DNA from: Chitinophaga silvisoli
GTDB lineage: Bacteria > Bacteroidota > Bacteroidia > Chitinophagales > Chitinophagaceae
Reading direction: 5' to 3'
Length of the DNA stretch: 64,000 nucleotides
Assembly (NCBI RefSeq): GCF_003412465.1
Contig: NZ_QTJV01000006.1
Coordinates: 764,487 to 828,486 of the forward strand
Shown: piece after piece, positions 27,101 through 34,902 of the stretch
Position numbering within the stretch: the stretch's first letter is position 1
How the letters are laid out: every line of letters begins with the position of its first letter
Notes under the pieces: model-generated
What the model saw: the letters and a program-made list of their open reading frames with translations, nothing else
Told to the model about the DNA's origin: nothing
The model's database searches: none
Translations under genes and position numbers: made by a program

Positions 27101-27541
27101 GAGGATCGCACCACCATTGTGAAAGCCGTTGATGATAGGATCGAATTCCATGATGCGGGTAGTGGCAGTAACCTGGTTCGCCGCATTGATAGTTACGCGG
27201 TCCAGGTAGTGCACGGTACTGGCGGCGTTGGTGTAGAAGATGTAGAACTGGCCATTGGTAGCAAACTGCGGATGCAGGGTGATGCCTAAGAGACCTTGTT
27301 CATTTGCAGTAGTGGTTGACACGGAGTGTACGGTAGTCACGGTACCGTTTTGATAGACTTTTACATTACCACCACGTTCGGCAATAAAGATACGACCATC
27401 CGGCGCGTGGGCAAGAGCGGTGGCCTCGTTGATATTCTTGCCAGAGAGTTGCTTGAGTACAAATGCGGAAGGCAGTTGACTATAGGCAGGACAGGCATAG
27501 AGAATGATCAACATTAAAATGGTGAGTAGGTTTTTCTTCAT
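24176..27541 (-). CDS. T9SS-exported PQQ-type sugar dehydrogenase with Ig, CBM6-like, F5/8C-like domains
   Basis: A 1121-residue multidomain exported protein. In order: signal peptide (1-21); glucose/sorbosone dehydrogenase six-bladed beta-propeller (about 28-365; 'GRIFIAERGGNVKVYQNG', 'WAIGMRNPWKMALDPVSGKI'); Ig-like domain (about 370-450); PKD-like region; CBM6-like domain (about 660-800; 'IEIENFDLGGEGIAYHDNS'); second Ig-like domain (about 805-895, 'VSLTSPANNTTFSAGENIEI'); F5/8 type C or discoidin domain (about 900-1030); and a T9SS sorting tail ('FRIYPNPVYNYLTISGISG'). The propeller oxidises sugars with PQQ; the attached domains point to polysaccharide-bound substrates. Transcribed alone. 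Confidence 0.88.
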   Translation of the reverse strand: MKKNLLTILMLIILYACPAYSQLPSAFVLKQLSGKNINEATALAHAPDGRIFIAERGGNVKVYQNGTVTTVHSVSTTTANEQGLLGITLHPQFATNGQFYIFYTNAASTVHYLDRVTINAANQVTATTRIMEFDPIINGFHNGGAILFKDNYLYVAIGESNSPAEATKLDTYRGKILRLTDAGQPAPGNPYYNTPGASRQQRSIWAIGMRNPWKMALDPVSGKIYVVNVGGNYEEIDDVTAPDSAKHYNYGWDGKGQSGPEQPDSTIAPVFAYPHDGWGCAITSGVFFNPTNTKYPAEYKNRFYFSDWCADWFKSIDPGNPGAGATTFSTTGFRSVLGTSVGLDGNIYFVYYGTGGSLYRLEYDTTQLPVIVNQPQSQSIVSGDPVAFSVTSSGALPLTYQWQKNGVNIAGATADTFLIAAVAAADAANYRCIVSNSAGKDTSDNAKLTVLPFNARPVPHISAPLSTRTWNVGDTIHFAGTATDAEDGTIPAAKYQWEVRFYHQDGPNNQHYHPGPAVPNGVTAGTFIADNGGETSPNVWLRIMLTVTDSQGRTGVDSLDIIPNKVNITAASSIPGLQLILGAQNTAPFTKTLVVNTPISLEAVTPQVLNGKFYEFASWSNGGAASQVIRVPAKDSTFTATYTPGANLQNPYFATPTPIPGKIEIENFDLGGEGIAYHDNSTGNAGNQYRTTEDVDLENCAEGGFNIGYVAAGEWLEYTIDVTTAAQYTLSVRVANPGAAKTMHVELDGQNISGNITVPATGGFQAWQTVSVTTPVLSKGVKVLRVSLDATDFNVNYLTFALAGSIEGPVVSLTSPANNTTFSAGENIEIDAAVSDATGAVTNVEFYQGATKIGEDADAPYTFTWTNAPAGTYSLTAKATDNQGLSATSIPVSITVSNGSSSNLALNKNVTVSGNENGVTMPGSAAVDGDINTRWSSAFEDPSYIYVDLGARYNISEVKITWENAKGKDYLVQVADTVGNWHNLKTVTGNNDLINDHTGLTGAGRYVQVYGTARTTGYGYSIFELEVYGNSAARIANYTLPTTANASQKAFRIYPNPVYNYLTISGISGDGLFNIVNVASGQNSYLRSEDGKIDVSRLTPGTYIIQFKDGEKKINRKFIKL

Positions 27542-27699
27542 GTAAGGATTGTTGATTAATGAATATAGGAGGATATATTTAAGGCACGGTTTAGGTTTTC
27601 AGCGGATCTTGTGTTTAGATGAATGGTGCTTGTAAAATAAGAAAGTTATTGGAAGTTGTATGTCAGGGGAATGTAAAACGTGGTTAACTTATTATTATG

Positions 27700-27722
27700 A
27701 AATGCCGGCTGTACCGGCATTT
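27700..27722 (-). terminator. Hairpin after the 317-aa secreted protein gene
   Basis: A perfect 9-bp stem (AAATGCCGG with CCGGCATTT) with a 5-nt loop, followed on the minus strand by TCATAATAATAAG. It lies 29 nt beyond the stop codon. There is no long T-run, so efficiency is uncertain. Confidence 0.55.
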
Positions 27723-27750
27723 CCGCAGAAAAAGAATGTATGTATATACG

Positions 27751-28704
27751 TTACAAGGTGAGTTCTCCATTATAAAGATCGATACCTGTAGCATAGGGTT
27801 GCAGTGGTCCGAAAGGAGATTCCTCTGCAATCAACTGTAATTCAGTGCCAAAACTCATGACAGGATCCAGGTCGATTTCAGTTGCCACCATTTCAAAATT
27901 ACGGCCGTACCTGATGAAGGGAATAAAAGTGTTGCGGACCTTTTTGTAAAAAACACCCTGGTAACTGAAGCCCCAGAAATTGCTGATGGGATGATTCAGG
28001 CTATCGAGCATGACGAGGTTCCGGCCATCCTTCTGCATAGTTCCGTTTGTTTGAGGATTGTTGTGCAGGAAATCATCGTATGTCAGGTAGACACCCTGTC
28101 TGAAAGCTTTCAGCACGAATGCAGGCTGTGCGAACCATTCATGCAGTTTATTGAGAATGCTTTCTTTTGTCTGTTTTGTTGCATCAGCAATTTGATTATC
28201 AGCGGTGATGGCGATCAGATCGATTGCTTCTTCTATATTACGGTTATGCGCATGCGTTACATCCATACCTGCCCATTTCATCAGGGTATCTACGGAGCAG
28301 GCGAGCTGGTATTGCTGCTGATCCTCAGATACGTATACATCGGCTTTCAGGCATACAAATGCATTTTCCCTTACATTACCACTACGCTCTCCTATCCGGA
28401 GGTATTTGATGATGTAGAGTAATGACTTCCCACCGGGAGTATATTGTGCTTTGTACTGACTGGTGATGTAATCCTGAAAGAATGCGCGCAGGGGCTTGTC
28501 CGGCACCACCATTTTCTTATTATTTAAAAGCCCCTTTTGGATCATGCCCAGGTAAGAAGTATCTCCACTCATAGTAATAACGGAGATGTCACGCACAGGC
28601 ATGGCAAATTGATGAACCTTTATTTTTGGCACCAGGGATATTTTCTGGGCGGGGGATGTGAAAACCTGAAATAAAATAATTGCTACAGTCAGATAGAATT
28701 TCAT
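27751..28704 (-). CDS. Hypothetical secreted protein, 317 aa
   Basis: The protein has a signal peptide (residues 1-19, cleavage near SPAQK) and no recognised domain. The mature part is mixed: 'RDISVITMSGDTSYLGMIQK', 'LLYIIKYLRIGERSGNV', and a C-terminal strand-rich segment. Its stop is not coupled to another gene; the S9 peptidase gene ends 14 nt upstream of its start on the same strand, so the two are probably co-transcribed. Function unknown. Confidence 0.6.
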   Translation of the reverse strand: MKFYLTVAIILFQVFTSPAQKISLVPKIKVHQFAMPVRDISVITMSGDTSYLGMIQKGLLNNKKMVVPDKPLRAFFQDYITSQYKAQYTPGGKSLLYIIKYLRIGERSGNVRENAFVCLKADVYVSEDQQQYQLACSVDTLMKWAGMDVTHAHNRNIEEAIDLIAITADNQIADATKQTKESILNKLHEWFAQPAFVLKAFRQGVYLTYDDFLHNNPQTNGTMQKDGRNLVMLDSLNHPISNFWGFSYQGVFYKKVRNTFIPFIRYGRNFEMVATEIDLDPVMSFGTELQLIAEESPFGPLQPYATGIDLYNGELTL

Positions 28705-28717
28705 GCAGCGAATTTCG

Positions 28718-30952
28718 TCAATTTCTCTCAGGCGGCATGACCCCTAATAAATTCTTAACAAAGAAATCCCGCTTCTTCATCCTACCATAAGGTCCGCCAT
28801 CACTATGGCCCATCCCGGGCACGACCAGCAGATCGAAGTCTTTGTTGGCTTTGATGAGCGCATCTACTACGCGATAAGTGGATTCAGGAGGAACATTGTT
28901 ATCAGCTTCGCCAACGATGAGGAGGAGTTTACCTTTGAGCTTTGCTGCATTGGTCACATTGGATTGTGCGGCATAATGCGGCCCTACAGGGTATCCCATC
29001 CATTGCTCATTCCACCATTGCTTATCCACCCGGTTATCATGACAACCACAGGCGGATACCGCAGCTTTATAAAATTCCGGGTGGAATAATAAGGCACCTG
29101 CAGCATTCTGGCCACCAGCAGAGGTACCATAGAGTCCTACACGGGTTGTATCCACATATGGATACCTGGCAGCCAGGGCTTTGATCCAAAGGATACGGTC
29201 AGGCAGACCAGCATCGGCCAGGTTTTGCCAGCATACATCGTGGAAGGCTTTGGAACGGTTGGCGGTGCCCATGCCATCGATCTGAACGACAATAAAGCCC
29301 AGTTCCGCGAGACTTTGCATCTCGCTGAAGCTCATGAAGGTCTTGGGTACAAAAGCGTCCTGTGGGCCTGCATAAATGTTTTCTATAACAGGATACCTGC
29401 GGGTGCTGTCATAGTTACGGGGCCGGCATACAATACCCCAGATGTCGGTCTGGCCATCGCGTGCTTTTGCAGTGAAGACTTCAGGCAGGCGGATGCCGGT
29501 AGCGAAATAATCCTGCAGGTCTGCTCTTTCAAGCTCCATGATTTGTTTACCATCGGAAGTACGGTGTAAGGTAGTGACAGGAGGCAGATCAGGACGGGAC
29601 CAGGTGTCCAGATAAAATGTTCTGTCAGGCGAAAAGCTCAGGTTATGCTGGGCGTTTTCTTTGGTGAGGGATACAAGTTGAGTGCCATCGAAACTGATAC
29701 GATAATAATGAAGATTGTAGGGGTCTTCACCGGCGTTCATCCCACTGGCTTTGAACCAGATCTCTCTTTTCTTTTCGTCTACACTGTCTATATCGCGCAC
29801 CACATAGGGACCTTTGGTAATTTCATTTTTGATGGTGCCTTTAAGTGCATCTATTAAGTACAAATGGTACCAGCCGTCTTTTTCGGAGGACCAGATAATT
29901 TCGTTGGTGGCTTCCAGGTAGTGTGTGAAGATTCGTGATTCGTAGATGAACGTTTTGGTTTGTTCATCCACCAGGTCGCGGGTATTGCCATTCGTGGCAT
30001 CCACCTCTATGATGCGGAAACGCTGGTGACCACGATCAGCTTTTTCGTAAGTGAAATAGCGGGGATCGTCTTTGCGCCAGCGCAGGTACGGCTTGCCGAG
30101 GAAATCGTAAAGTGGTGTATTCACTTTGGTCACCTTCTTATCGGATGGATGGAAGATAAACATTTCGAAGGAGGTGAAGGGATCACCGGGTTGTGCATAT
30201 TCTTCCGTATCCAGGCGGGCACGGGTCTGGTCAGGCAGCGATGAGAGTAAATGATGGATGGATTTTATTTTCTCAGGACGGATACGATAGCCTACAAAAT
30301 ACCTGCTGTCAGGCGACCATTGCAATGCGCCGTAAGGCTGATCTGTATTGCCGTCGGTGGTGAGCTGAACAGAATCGCTGCTGCTGCCGGCTTTCAGAAA
30401 TACGTTGCCATTATGTATGGTGGTCACCCATTCTTTGTTGGGTGAGGAGGTATCGGAAGCAGTGTTGTCATCATGAAATGCCCAGCGGGGGATCTGGCGG
30501 AACGCACCTGGCGTGTTGTGAATGATGGGCGCTGGAATGCTTGTACACCGGCCATTTTTGTAATCGTACCATTGCTCTTTGATAGCGAATTTCAAGACAT
30601 TCTTCTCTATGATAAGATCTGTAACAGGCAGATGTTTCGCATCGTATTGCTGTAAGGCGGCTGCAAGTTTAGCATGATCGAAAGCCGGGGCTTTGGTACC
30701 TTTCACCGCATCAACCATTATAAATTCAACCGTGCTGTCTTTTAAATAGTTTTTATACCAGAATGATTTACCATTGGGCAGCCAATGAGGTCTAACAGTG
30801 GTTTTGTAGGCTTTGCCGCGAATGATGGAATCGAGATGGGCAGCTTGCTGATAGGCGTTTTTTTCTTCAGCGGCAGTGGGCTGATAGGGTGCCAAGGATT
30901 GAGACCTTACGAATGCAGGGAGTAAGATGATGAGCAGGAAAATATTTTTCAT
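28718..30952 (-). CDS. S9 family prolyl oligopeptidase (DPP IV-like)
   Basis: A 744-residue secreted serine peptidase: signal peptide (1-17), DPP IV N-terminal beta-propeller (about 90-480; 'WSPDSRYFVGYRIRPEKI') and C-terminal alpha/beta-hydrolase domain (about 510-740). The catalytic triad is visible: Ser611 in YGTSAGGQN, Asp in GEADNNVPPEST, and His in GMGHSDGG. The family removes dipeptides from N-termini, often after proline, which fits the proline/hydroxyproline theme of the wider region. It is probably co-transcribed with the downstream secreted hypothetical protein. Confidence 0.9.
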   Translation of the reverse strand: MKNIFLLIILLPAFVRSQSLAPYQPTAAEEKNAYQQAAHLDSIIRGKAYKTTVRPHWLPNGKSFWYKNYLKDSTVEFIMVDAVKGTKAPAFDHAKLAAALQQYDAKHLPVTDLIIEKNVLKFAIKEQWYDYKNGRCTSIPAPIIHNTPGAFRQIPRWAFHDDNTASDTSSPNKEWVTTIHNGNVFLKAGSSSDSVQLTTDGNTDQPYGALQWSPDSRYFVGYRIRPEKIKSIHHLLSSLPDQTRARLDTEEYAQPGDPFTSFEMFIFHPSDKKVTKVNTPLYDFLGKPYLRWRKDDPRYFTYEKADRGHQRFRIIEVDATNGNTRDLVDEQTKTFIYESRIFTHYLEATNEIIWSSEKDGWYHLYLIDALKGTIKNEITKGPYVVRDIDSVDEKKREIWFKASGMNAGEDPYNLHYYRISFDGTQLVSLTKENAQHNLSFSPDRTFYLDTWSRPDLPPVTTLHRTSDGKQIMELERADLQDYFATGIRLPEVFTAKARDGQTDIWGIVCRPRNYDSTRRYPVIENIYAGPQDAFVPKTFMSFSEMQSLAELGFIVVQIDGMGTANRSKAFHDVCWQNLADAGLPDRILWIKALAARYPYVDTTRVGLYGTSAGGQNAAGALLFHPEFYKAAVSACGCHDNRVDKQWWNEQWMGYPVGPHYAAQSNVTNAAKLKGKLLLIVGEADNNVPPESTYRVVDALIKANKDFDLLVVPGMGHSDGGPYGRMKKRDFFVKNLLGVMPPERN

Positions 30953-31050
30953 AAGGATAAATTTAAGGGATGCACGGTCATATGGGTTTGCAGATTTTAG
31001 CTTTTTGTGAGCGAATGTTATTATCTTGGGGATCCTAAATTTTCACGAAT

Positions 31051-32046
31051 ATGAATGCTTATGTACCTGCTGGTGACCGGTATGATTCCATGCAATATAA
31101 CCGTTGCGGGAAAAGCGGCATCAGACTCCCGGCGGTATCGCTGGGCCTGTGGCACAACTTTGGTTCCATTGATACTTTTGAAAACGGCAGAAAGATTGTA
31201 CGCCGGGCCTTTGACAAAGGCATTACCCATTTTGATCTGGCGAACAACTATGGTCCCGTGCCTGGATCGGCAGAGGAGAATTTTGGGAATATCCTGAAGA
31301 AAGACTTTACAGGTAACCTGAGAGATGAACTGATTATCTCTACCAAGGCCGGGTATCATATGTGGCCTGGTCCTTATGGTGAATGGGGTTCAAGAAAGAA
31401 TTTGTTGTCCAGCCTCGATCAGAGCCTGAAAAGGATGCAGCTGGATTATGTAGATATCTTTTATTCGCATCGTCCGGATCCCGAGACACCTATTGAGGAG
31501 ACCATGGGAGCACTGGATACGGCAGTAAGACAGGGAAAGGCGCTGTATGTAGGCTTGTCCAATTATACGGCGGAGCAAACCACAGCGGCACTGGCGGTGT
31601 TGAAATCACTGGGTACGCCTTGCCTGATCCATCAGCCTAAATACTCCATGTTTGAAAGATGGGTGGAAAATGGACTGCTGGATGTACTGGAGAATAATGG
31701 CGTGGGCTGCATTCCGTTTTCGCCGCTGGCACAGGGATTATTGACAGACAGGTACCTGGGTGGTATTCCGGAGGGCTCACGGGCAAGCAAGCCTAGCGGC
31801 TTCCTGAAAGCGGAGCAGATAACCCAGGAAAAGCTGGACAAGATCAACCAGCTGAATGCAATTGCACAAAGGAGAGGTCAGTCGCTGGCACAAATGGCGT
31901 TGTCATGGTTGCTGAAAGACAGGAGGATTACGACGGTGTTGATAGGAGCAAGTTCTGTAGAGCAGCTGGATAATAACCTGGGGGCGCTGGCGAACCTGAG
32001 GTATACGGTGGAGGAATTAGAGGAAATAGAAGCTATCTTAAAATAA
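31051..32046 (+). CDS. Aldo/keto reductase, YghZ/L-glyceraldehyde 3-phosphate reductase type
   Basis: A 331-residue NADPH-dependent aldo/keto reductase. Visible motifs: 'RRAFDKGITHFDLANNYGPV' (catalytic Asp and Tyr), 'LDYVDIFYSHRPDPETPIEE', the cofactor loop 'FSPLAQGLLTDRYL', and 'TTVLIGASSVEQLDNNLGAL' near the end. The length matches the YghZ/GAP reductase group, which detoxifies L-glyceraldehyde 3-phosphate or methylglyoxal. It is divergent from the S9 peptidase and ends 121 nt from the convergent ComA-type gene, with an inverted repeat between them. Confidence 0.92.
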   Translation: MNAYVPAGDRYDSMQYNRCGKSGIRLPAVSLGLWHNFGSIDTFENGRKIVRRAFDKGITHFDLANNYGPVPGSAEENFGNILKKDFTGNLRDELIISTKAGYHMWPGPYGEWGSRKNLLSSLDQSLKRMQLDYVDIFYSHRPDPETPIEETMGALDTAVRQGKALYVGLSNYTAEQTTAALAVLKSLGTPCLIHQPKYSMFERWVENGLLDVLENNGVGCIPFSPLAQGLLTDRYLGGIPEGSRASKPSGFLKAEQITQEKLDKINQLNAIAQRRGQSLAQMALSWLLKDRRITTVLIGASSVEQLDNNLGALANLRYTVEELEEIEAILK

Positions 32047-32053
32047 AATCAGC

Positions 32054-32157
32054 GGTTGTAGTAAAAGTAAAATTTCCGGGATTTAATCCGGATTCCTGAT
32101 GGAGAGAATATTCTTTTATAGCATACTAAATACCATCAAATTACTTTTGCTACAACC
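32054..32157. repeat. Inverted repeat spanning a convergent junction
   Basis: Arms at 32054-32070 (GGTTGTAGTAAAAGTAA) and 32141-32157 match as reverse complements in 16 of 17 positions. Inside is a smaller hairpin (TCCGG with CCGGA). The structure fills the gap between the aldo/keto reductase and the phosphosulfolactate synthase. It could be a long bidirectional terminator or a small decayed mobile element. Confidence 0.65.
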
Positions 32158-32166
32158 TTCTAATTT

Positions 32167-32928
32167 TTACAGGTAAAAATGGAAGCTATCACCTCTCAGA
32201 CCGATTCTCATCGCTTCGAGGGAAATGACTTCATGTGCAGAAATATTGCCCAGGTTGGCGTTGCAACCTACTAATCGCAGGAAATACAATTGCTGATCTT
32301 TGCGTGGCGCTTCCCAGATGATATTCTCACCGGGAATCTTGGTCAGGATCTCCTGTACCAGCCCTTCTCTCACTTCCCCGGAATCACGATACAGGCCTAC
32401 TGTACCCTGCTCTCTCGCTTCAGCGATTACATAAGAAGCACCGGCATCCATCTCGGACTTCATCAGTTCAATCCATTTATAAGGAGGTGTGATGTGCTCC
32501 CGGTCTTTATCTTTGGAACCTACTTCACTTAATACAGTACCTAATTTAGCCAGCTTTTCTATATACCCACATTTTTCTGCATGGGGAATATCGAGTGATC
32601 CATCGGATACTTCAAAATATTTAATACCATATTCTTTGGCTACGTTCAGGTAGTCGTCAAACTGGTTGCGGATGATAAATGCTTCGAGCAATAAGCCGCC
32701 GAAATAGACAGGTACATTGAAGGAATGGAACAGGTCTATTTTTTCCTTCAGGTTTGGTGTCACGTATGCCGTACCGAAGGCGAGCTTTACCATGTCTACA
32801 TGTGGTGATGCAACGGATAAGAAGTCTTTAGTGTCTTGCAGGCTCAGTCCCTTGTCAGTTACCATTGTGATGCCGTAAGAACGGGGCCGTTGCGTGCGCT
32901 CTGGCATCTTGTCCAGGTTAAAGTTCAT
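32167..32928 (-). CDS. Phosphosulfolactate synthase (ComA family)
   Basis: A 253-residue TIM-barrel protein of the ComA family. Typical features are the N-terminal 'RPRSYGITMVTDKGLSLQDT', 'VDMVKLAFGTAYV', 'IKYFEVSDGSLDIP', 'YVIAEAREQGTVGLYRDSGE' and 'WEAPRKDQQLYFLRLVG'. ComA adds sulfite to phosphoenolpyruvate to give (R)-phospho-3-sulfolactate, the first step towards coenzyme M in methanogens. In Bacteroidota, which make no coenzyme M, it may feed other sulfonates such as sulfolactate, cysteate or sulfonolipids. No ComB or ComC partner is nearby. Confidence 0.9.
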   Translation of the reverse strand: MNFNLDKMPERTQRPRSYGITMVTDKGLSLQDTKDFLSVASPHVDMVKLAFGTAYVTPNLKEKIDLFHSFNVPVYFGGLLLEAFIIRNQFDDYLNVAKEYGIKYFEVSDGSLDIPHAEKCGYIEKLAKLGTVLSEVGSKDKDREHITPPYKWIELMKSEMDAGASYVIAEAREQGTVGLYRDSGEVREGLVQEILTKIPGENIIWEAPRKDQQLYFLRLVGCNANLGNISAHEVISLEAMRIGLRGDSFHFYL

Positions 32929-33078
32929 TTTCCTAATTTTTTATCTTCCGGGGGCAAAGGTATTTAAAAAATCAGGACATGTGAGGGAAAGTTTTGATAG
33001 GTGGTTTGAGTTAGAATGTAAGCGTGAATGAATTCCATGCGAGATTGTGTCTTGTGTCTAAGCCGGAGGGCACTTTGA

Positions 33079-33558
33079 TTACAGGGATTGCAATTGTTTC
33101 TTTAACAGTTCGATCTGACCGGTATGGTACATATCGTGCAGGGCAACACCGTTTATGAGGTATTTAATATCGTAATCCCTGCCGCCTACCTGGGTGTCTA
33201 AATCCTCCGGACTAAGATCGTCAATGGCTTCCAGCAGGTCTTCGTGCACGTTTTCCATGTCTTCAAGAATGATTTTCCAGCCTTTGGATGGGTCTGCTGC
33301 AAGCTCAGATACGTCGAGGGAGGCATCCTGGTCTACATCGAAGTGAACATTGCCCTGGAGTTTTTGGATGACAAATTGTTTCCAGTGAGTCATGTGTTTT
33401 ACGATCGCTGCGATTGAATTACGATGGCCCGGGGGTTGCAGAAAAGCCAGTTCGGGGGTTACACCATCAATGGCACTGCAAAAACTGACCCCTACCCAGT
33501 TGTCTCCATCATAGATCTCGGCATATTGCTGATGGATGTCGAGGTTAAGTGATTTCAT
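33079..33558 (-). CDS. DinB family protein
   Basis: A 159-residue four-helix-bundle protein of the DinB/YfiT superfamily. It has an N-terminal 'YDGDNWVGVSF', the first-helix histidine in 'NSIAAIVKHMTHWKQFVIQK', and a C-terminal 'GVALHDMYHTGQIELLKKQL' with the H-x-x-Y-H-x-x-Q metal-binding pattern. Members are metal-dependent, often thiol-transferase-like enzymes or unassigned. It is transcribed alone. Confidence 0.88.
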   Translation of the reverse strand: MKSLNLDIHQQYAEIYDGDNWVGVSFCSAIDGVTPELAFLQPPGHRNSIAAIVKHMTHWKQFVIQKLQGNVHFDVDQDASLDVSELAADPSKGWKIILEDMENVHEDLLEAIDDLSPEDLDTQVGGRDYDIKYLINGVALHDMYHTGQIELLKKQLQSL

Positions 33559-33645
33559 AATTTGAGGTTGATGATGTAAAATACGGAGTGTGAAGGGATT
33601 TGCCTAATGATGGTGTAACATTTAATATTAAATTTTCCGGGATAA

Positions 33646-33682
33646 AAAAGGCAGTCCCGGCCGGTGACCTGGACTGCCTTTT
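33646..33682 (-). terminator. Terminator of the SusCD-sulfatase-desaturase operon
   Basis: A perfect 12-bp stem (AAAAGGCAGTCC with GGACTGCCTTTT) lies 14 nt beyond the desaturase stop codon. On the minus strand it is followed by TTATCC, and the A/U-rich stem end supplies the U-tract. Confidence 0.8.
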
Positions 33683-33696
33683 CCGGAAAGCACCTA

Positions 33697-34605
33697 TTAT
33701 GACCCCGCTACTACCGCAGGCACCTTCTCCGGCAGGGCATCGCCTACCATAGGCCCATTTGCCGACAGCTCGCTCCCCTCCTTCTTAGACTTGAAAATAG
33801 GCCACAGGAACTGCGCATACCATTCTTCCTGCTTATAATGCTTTATACCATACCCCGAAGGATACTGGCGGGTAATAATTCCCGTACCAAAGATCAGGTC
33901 CCAGATAAAGAACATATTGCCAAAATTCCCTTTATAATATCCTACCCCATCATCTGAAGTATCTGCATGATGCGCATGATGTGTGGCAGGTGTGGAGATC
34001 AGTCGCTCCATCACCCAGCCAATTGGCTTCAGCCATTTAATGGTATAAAAAGGTTTGTCCCATTTAATACTGGAATGCGCCCCTGTAGTGATCAGCGCCT
34101 TTACCCCGGTCACAAACAAGACAGGATATCCCAGCCCCAGGTACACCAGTGTAGTAGTCAGATAGATCTGCGAAAAGAAGATCGTATAAATGATATTCTG
34201 CCTGCTCGCCATGGCCATACCCATATAGGGTGCTGAATGGTGCGTGCGGTGGAAGCGCCACAACCATGGCAACTGGTGATGCAACCTGTGGTACCAATAC
34301 TGCGTGAGATCATCCGCTACTGCAATGATCGCAAAACCCCACCAGAAAGGCACCCATGCAAAGATATTCTTTGCCTCAGGCAGTAACCTGGGGAATAACA
34401 ACAGCCCCACATAAGCCACGAAAGGCCTTACCACTATTCTCGGCACCACAAAGCATACAATGTCCAGCACCTTTTCATTTTTCGTCCAGTGATTTTCGTA
34501 GAGTCCATATGCAAATTCGATTACACCAATGAGGAGCATGATCACTGGCAGGCCCCAGCCATTGAGATTGCGAAAGATGGTTTCAATATGTACGAGCATA
34601 AGCAT
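33697..34605 (-). CDS. Sterol desaturase/fatty acid hydroxylase family protein
   Basis: A 302-residue integral membrane di-iron enzyme with four or more helices. The histidine boxes are readable: HRLHH and HRTHH in 'WYHRLHHQLPWLWRFHRTHH', and HHAHH in 'ATHHAHHADTSDDGVG'. Family members hydroxylate or desaturate lipids such as fatty acids, sphingolipid-like molecules and sterols. It is the last gene of a SusC/SusD/arylsulfatase operon, and its start overlaps the preceding miniprotein's stop by one base (TAATG), implying translational coupling. Its substrate may be the aglycone or lipid released by the operon, or a membrane lipid; unresolved. Confidence 0.88.
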   Translation of the reverse strand: MLMLVHIETIFRNLNGWGLPVIMLLIGVIEFAYGLYENHWTKNEKVLDIVCFVVPRIVVRPFVAYVGLLLFPRLLPEAKNIFAWVPFWWGFAIIAVADDLTQYWYHRLHHQLPWLWRFHRTHHSAPYMGMAMASRQNIIYTIFFSQIYLTTTLVYLGLGYPVLFVTGVKALITTGAHSSIKWDKPFYTIKWLKPIGWVMERLISTPATHHAHHADTSDDGVGYYKGNFGNMFFIWDLIFGTGIITRQYPSGYGIKHYKQEEWYAQFLWPIFKSKKEGSELSANGPMVGDALPEKVPAVVAGS

Positions 34606-34763
34606 TATTTTTGAATAGTTGTTGAATTGGGTTTATCCTTCCATGGGCGCTGACCGCTTATCTTAAATGACAATAGCATCAGCACTACCGGCAAAGCATA
34701 AATGAAGATGCTGATGATCACATCTCTCAATATGCGCTTCTGTGTGACTACAGGTGTTTTCAT
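34605..34763 (-). CDS. Hydrophobic miniprotein, 52 aa
   Basis: A 52-residue frame read directly: MKTPVVTQKR, then a single membrane helix (about residues 11-33, 'VIISIFIYALPVVLMLLSF'), then a polar tail ending TTIQK. The stop codon overlaps the desaturase start (TAATG), and the upstream miniprotein ends 14 nt away. The tight packing in an operon and the clear helix with a positively charged N-terminus support a real gene. It could be a small subunit or chaperone of the desaturase; no family is recognised. Confidence 0.62.
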   Translation of the reverse strand: MKTPVVTQKRILRDVIISIFIYALPVVLMLLSFKISGQRPWKDKPNSTTIQK

Positions 34764-34777
34764 ACCCTATGTTTTTT

Positions 34778-34900
34778 TTAGTTAGACAATAAATACCTTA
34801 CCAGCCATAATAAGAGACCGATAATCGTGAGCGGAATGAGGAAAATGATAATGCCCACTATGATCTTTCTAATAAGTAATAGTATGTCCTGGACTACCAT
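34778..34900 (-). CDS. Hydrophobic miniprotein, 40 aa
   Basis: A 40-residue frame, MVVQDILLLI then RKIIVGIIIFLIPLTIIGLL, ending WLVRYLLSN: almost entirely one membrane helix. It begins 2 nt after the arylsulfatase stop codon and ends 14 nt before the next miniprotein, so it fits the operon exactly. Function unknown. It is shorter than most annotation cut-offs and easily missed. Confidence 0.55.
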   Translation of the reverse strand: MVVQDILLLIRKIIVGIIIFLIPLTIIGLLLWLVRYLLSN

Positions 34901-34902
34901 GA

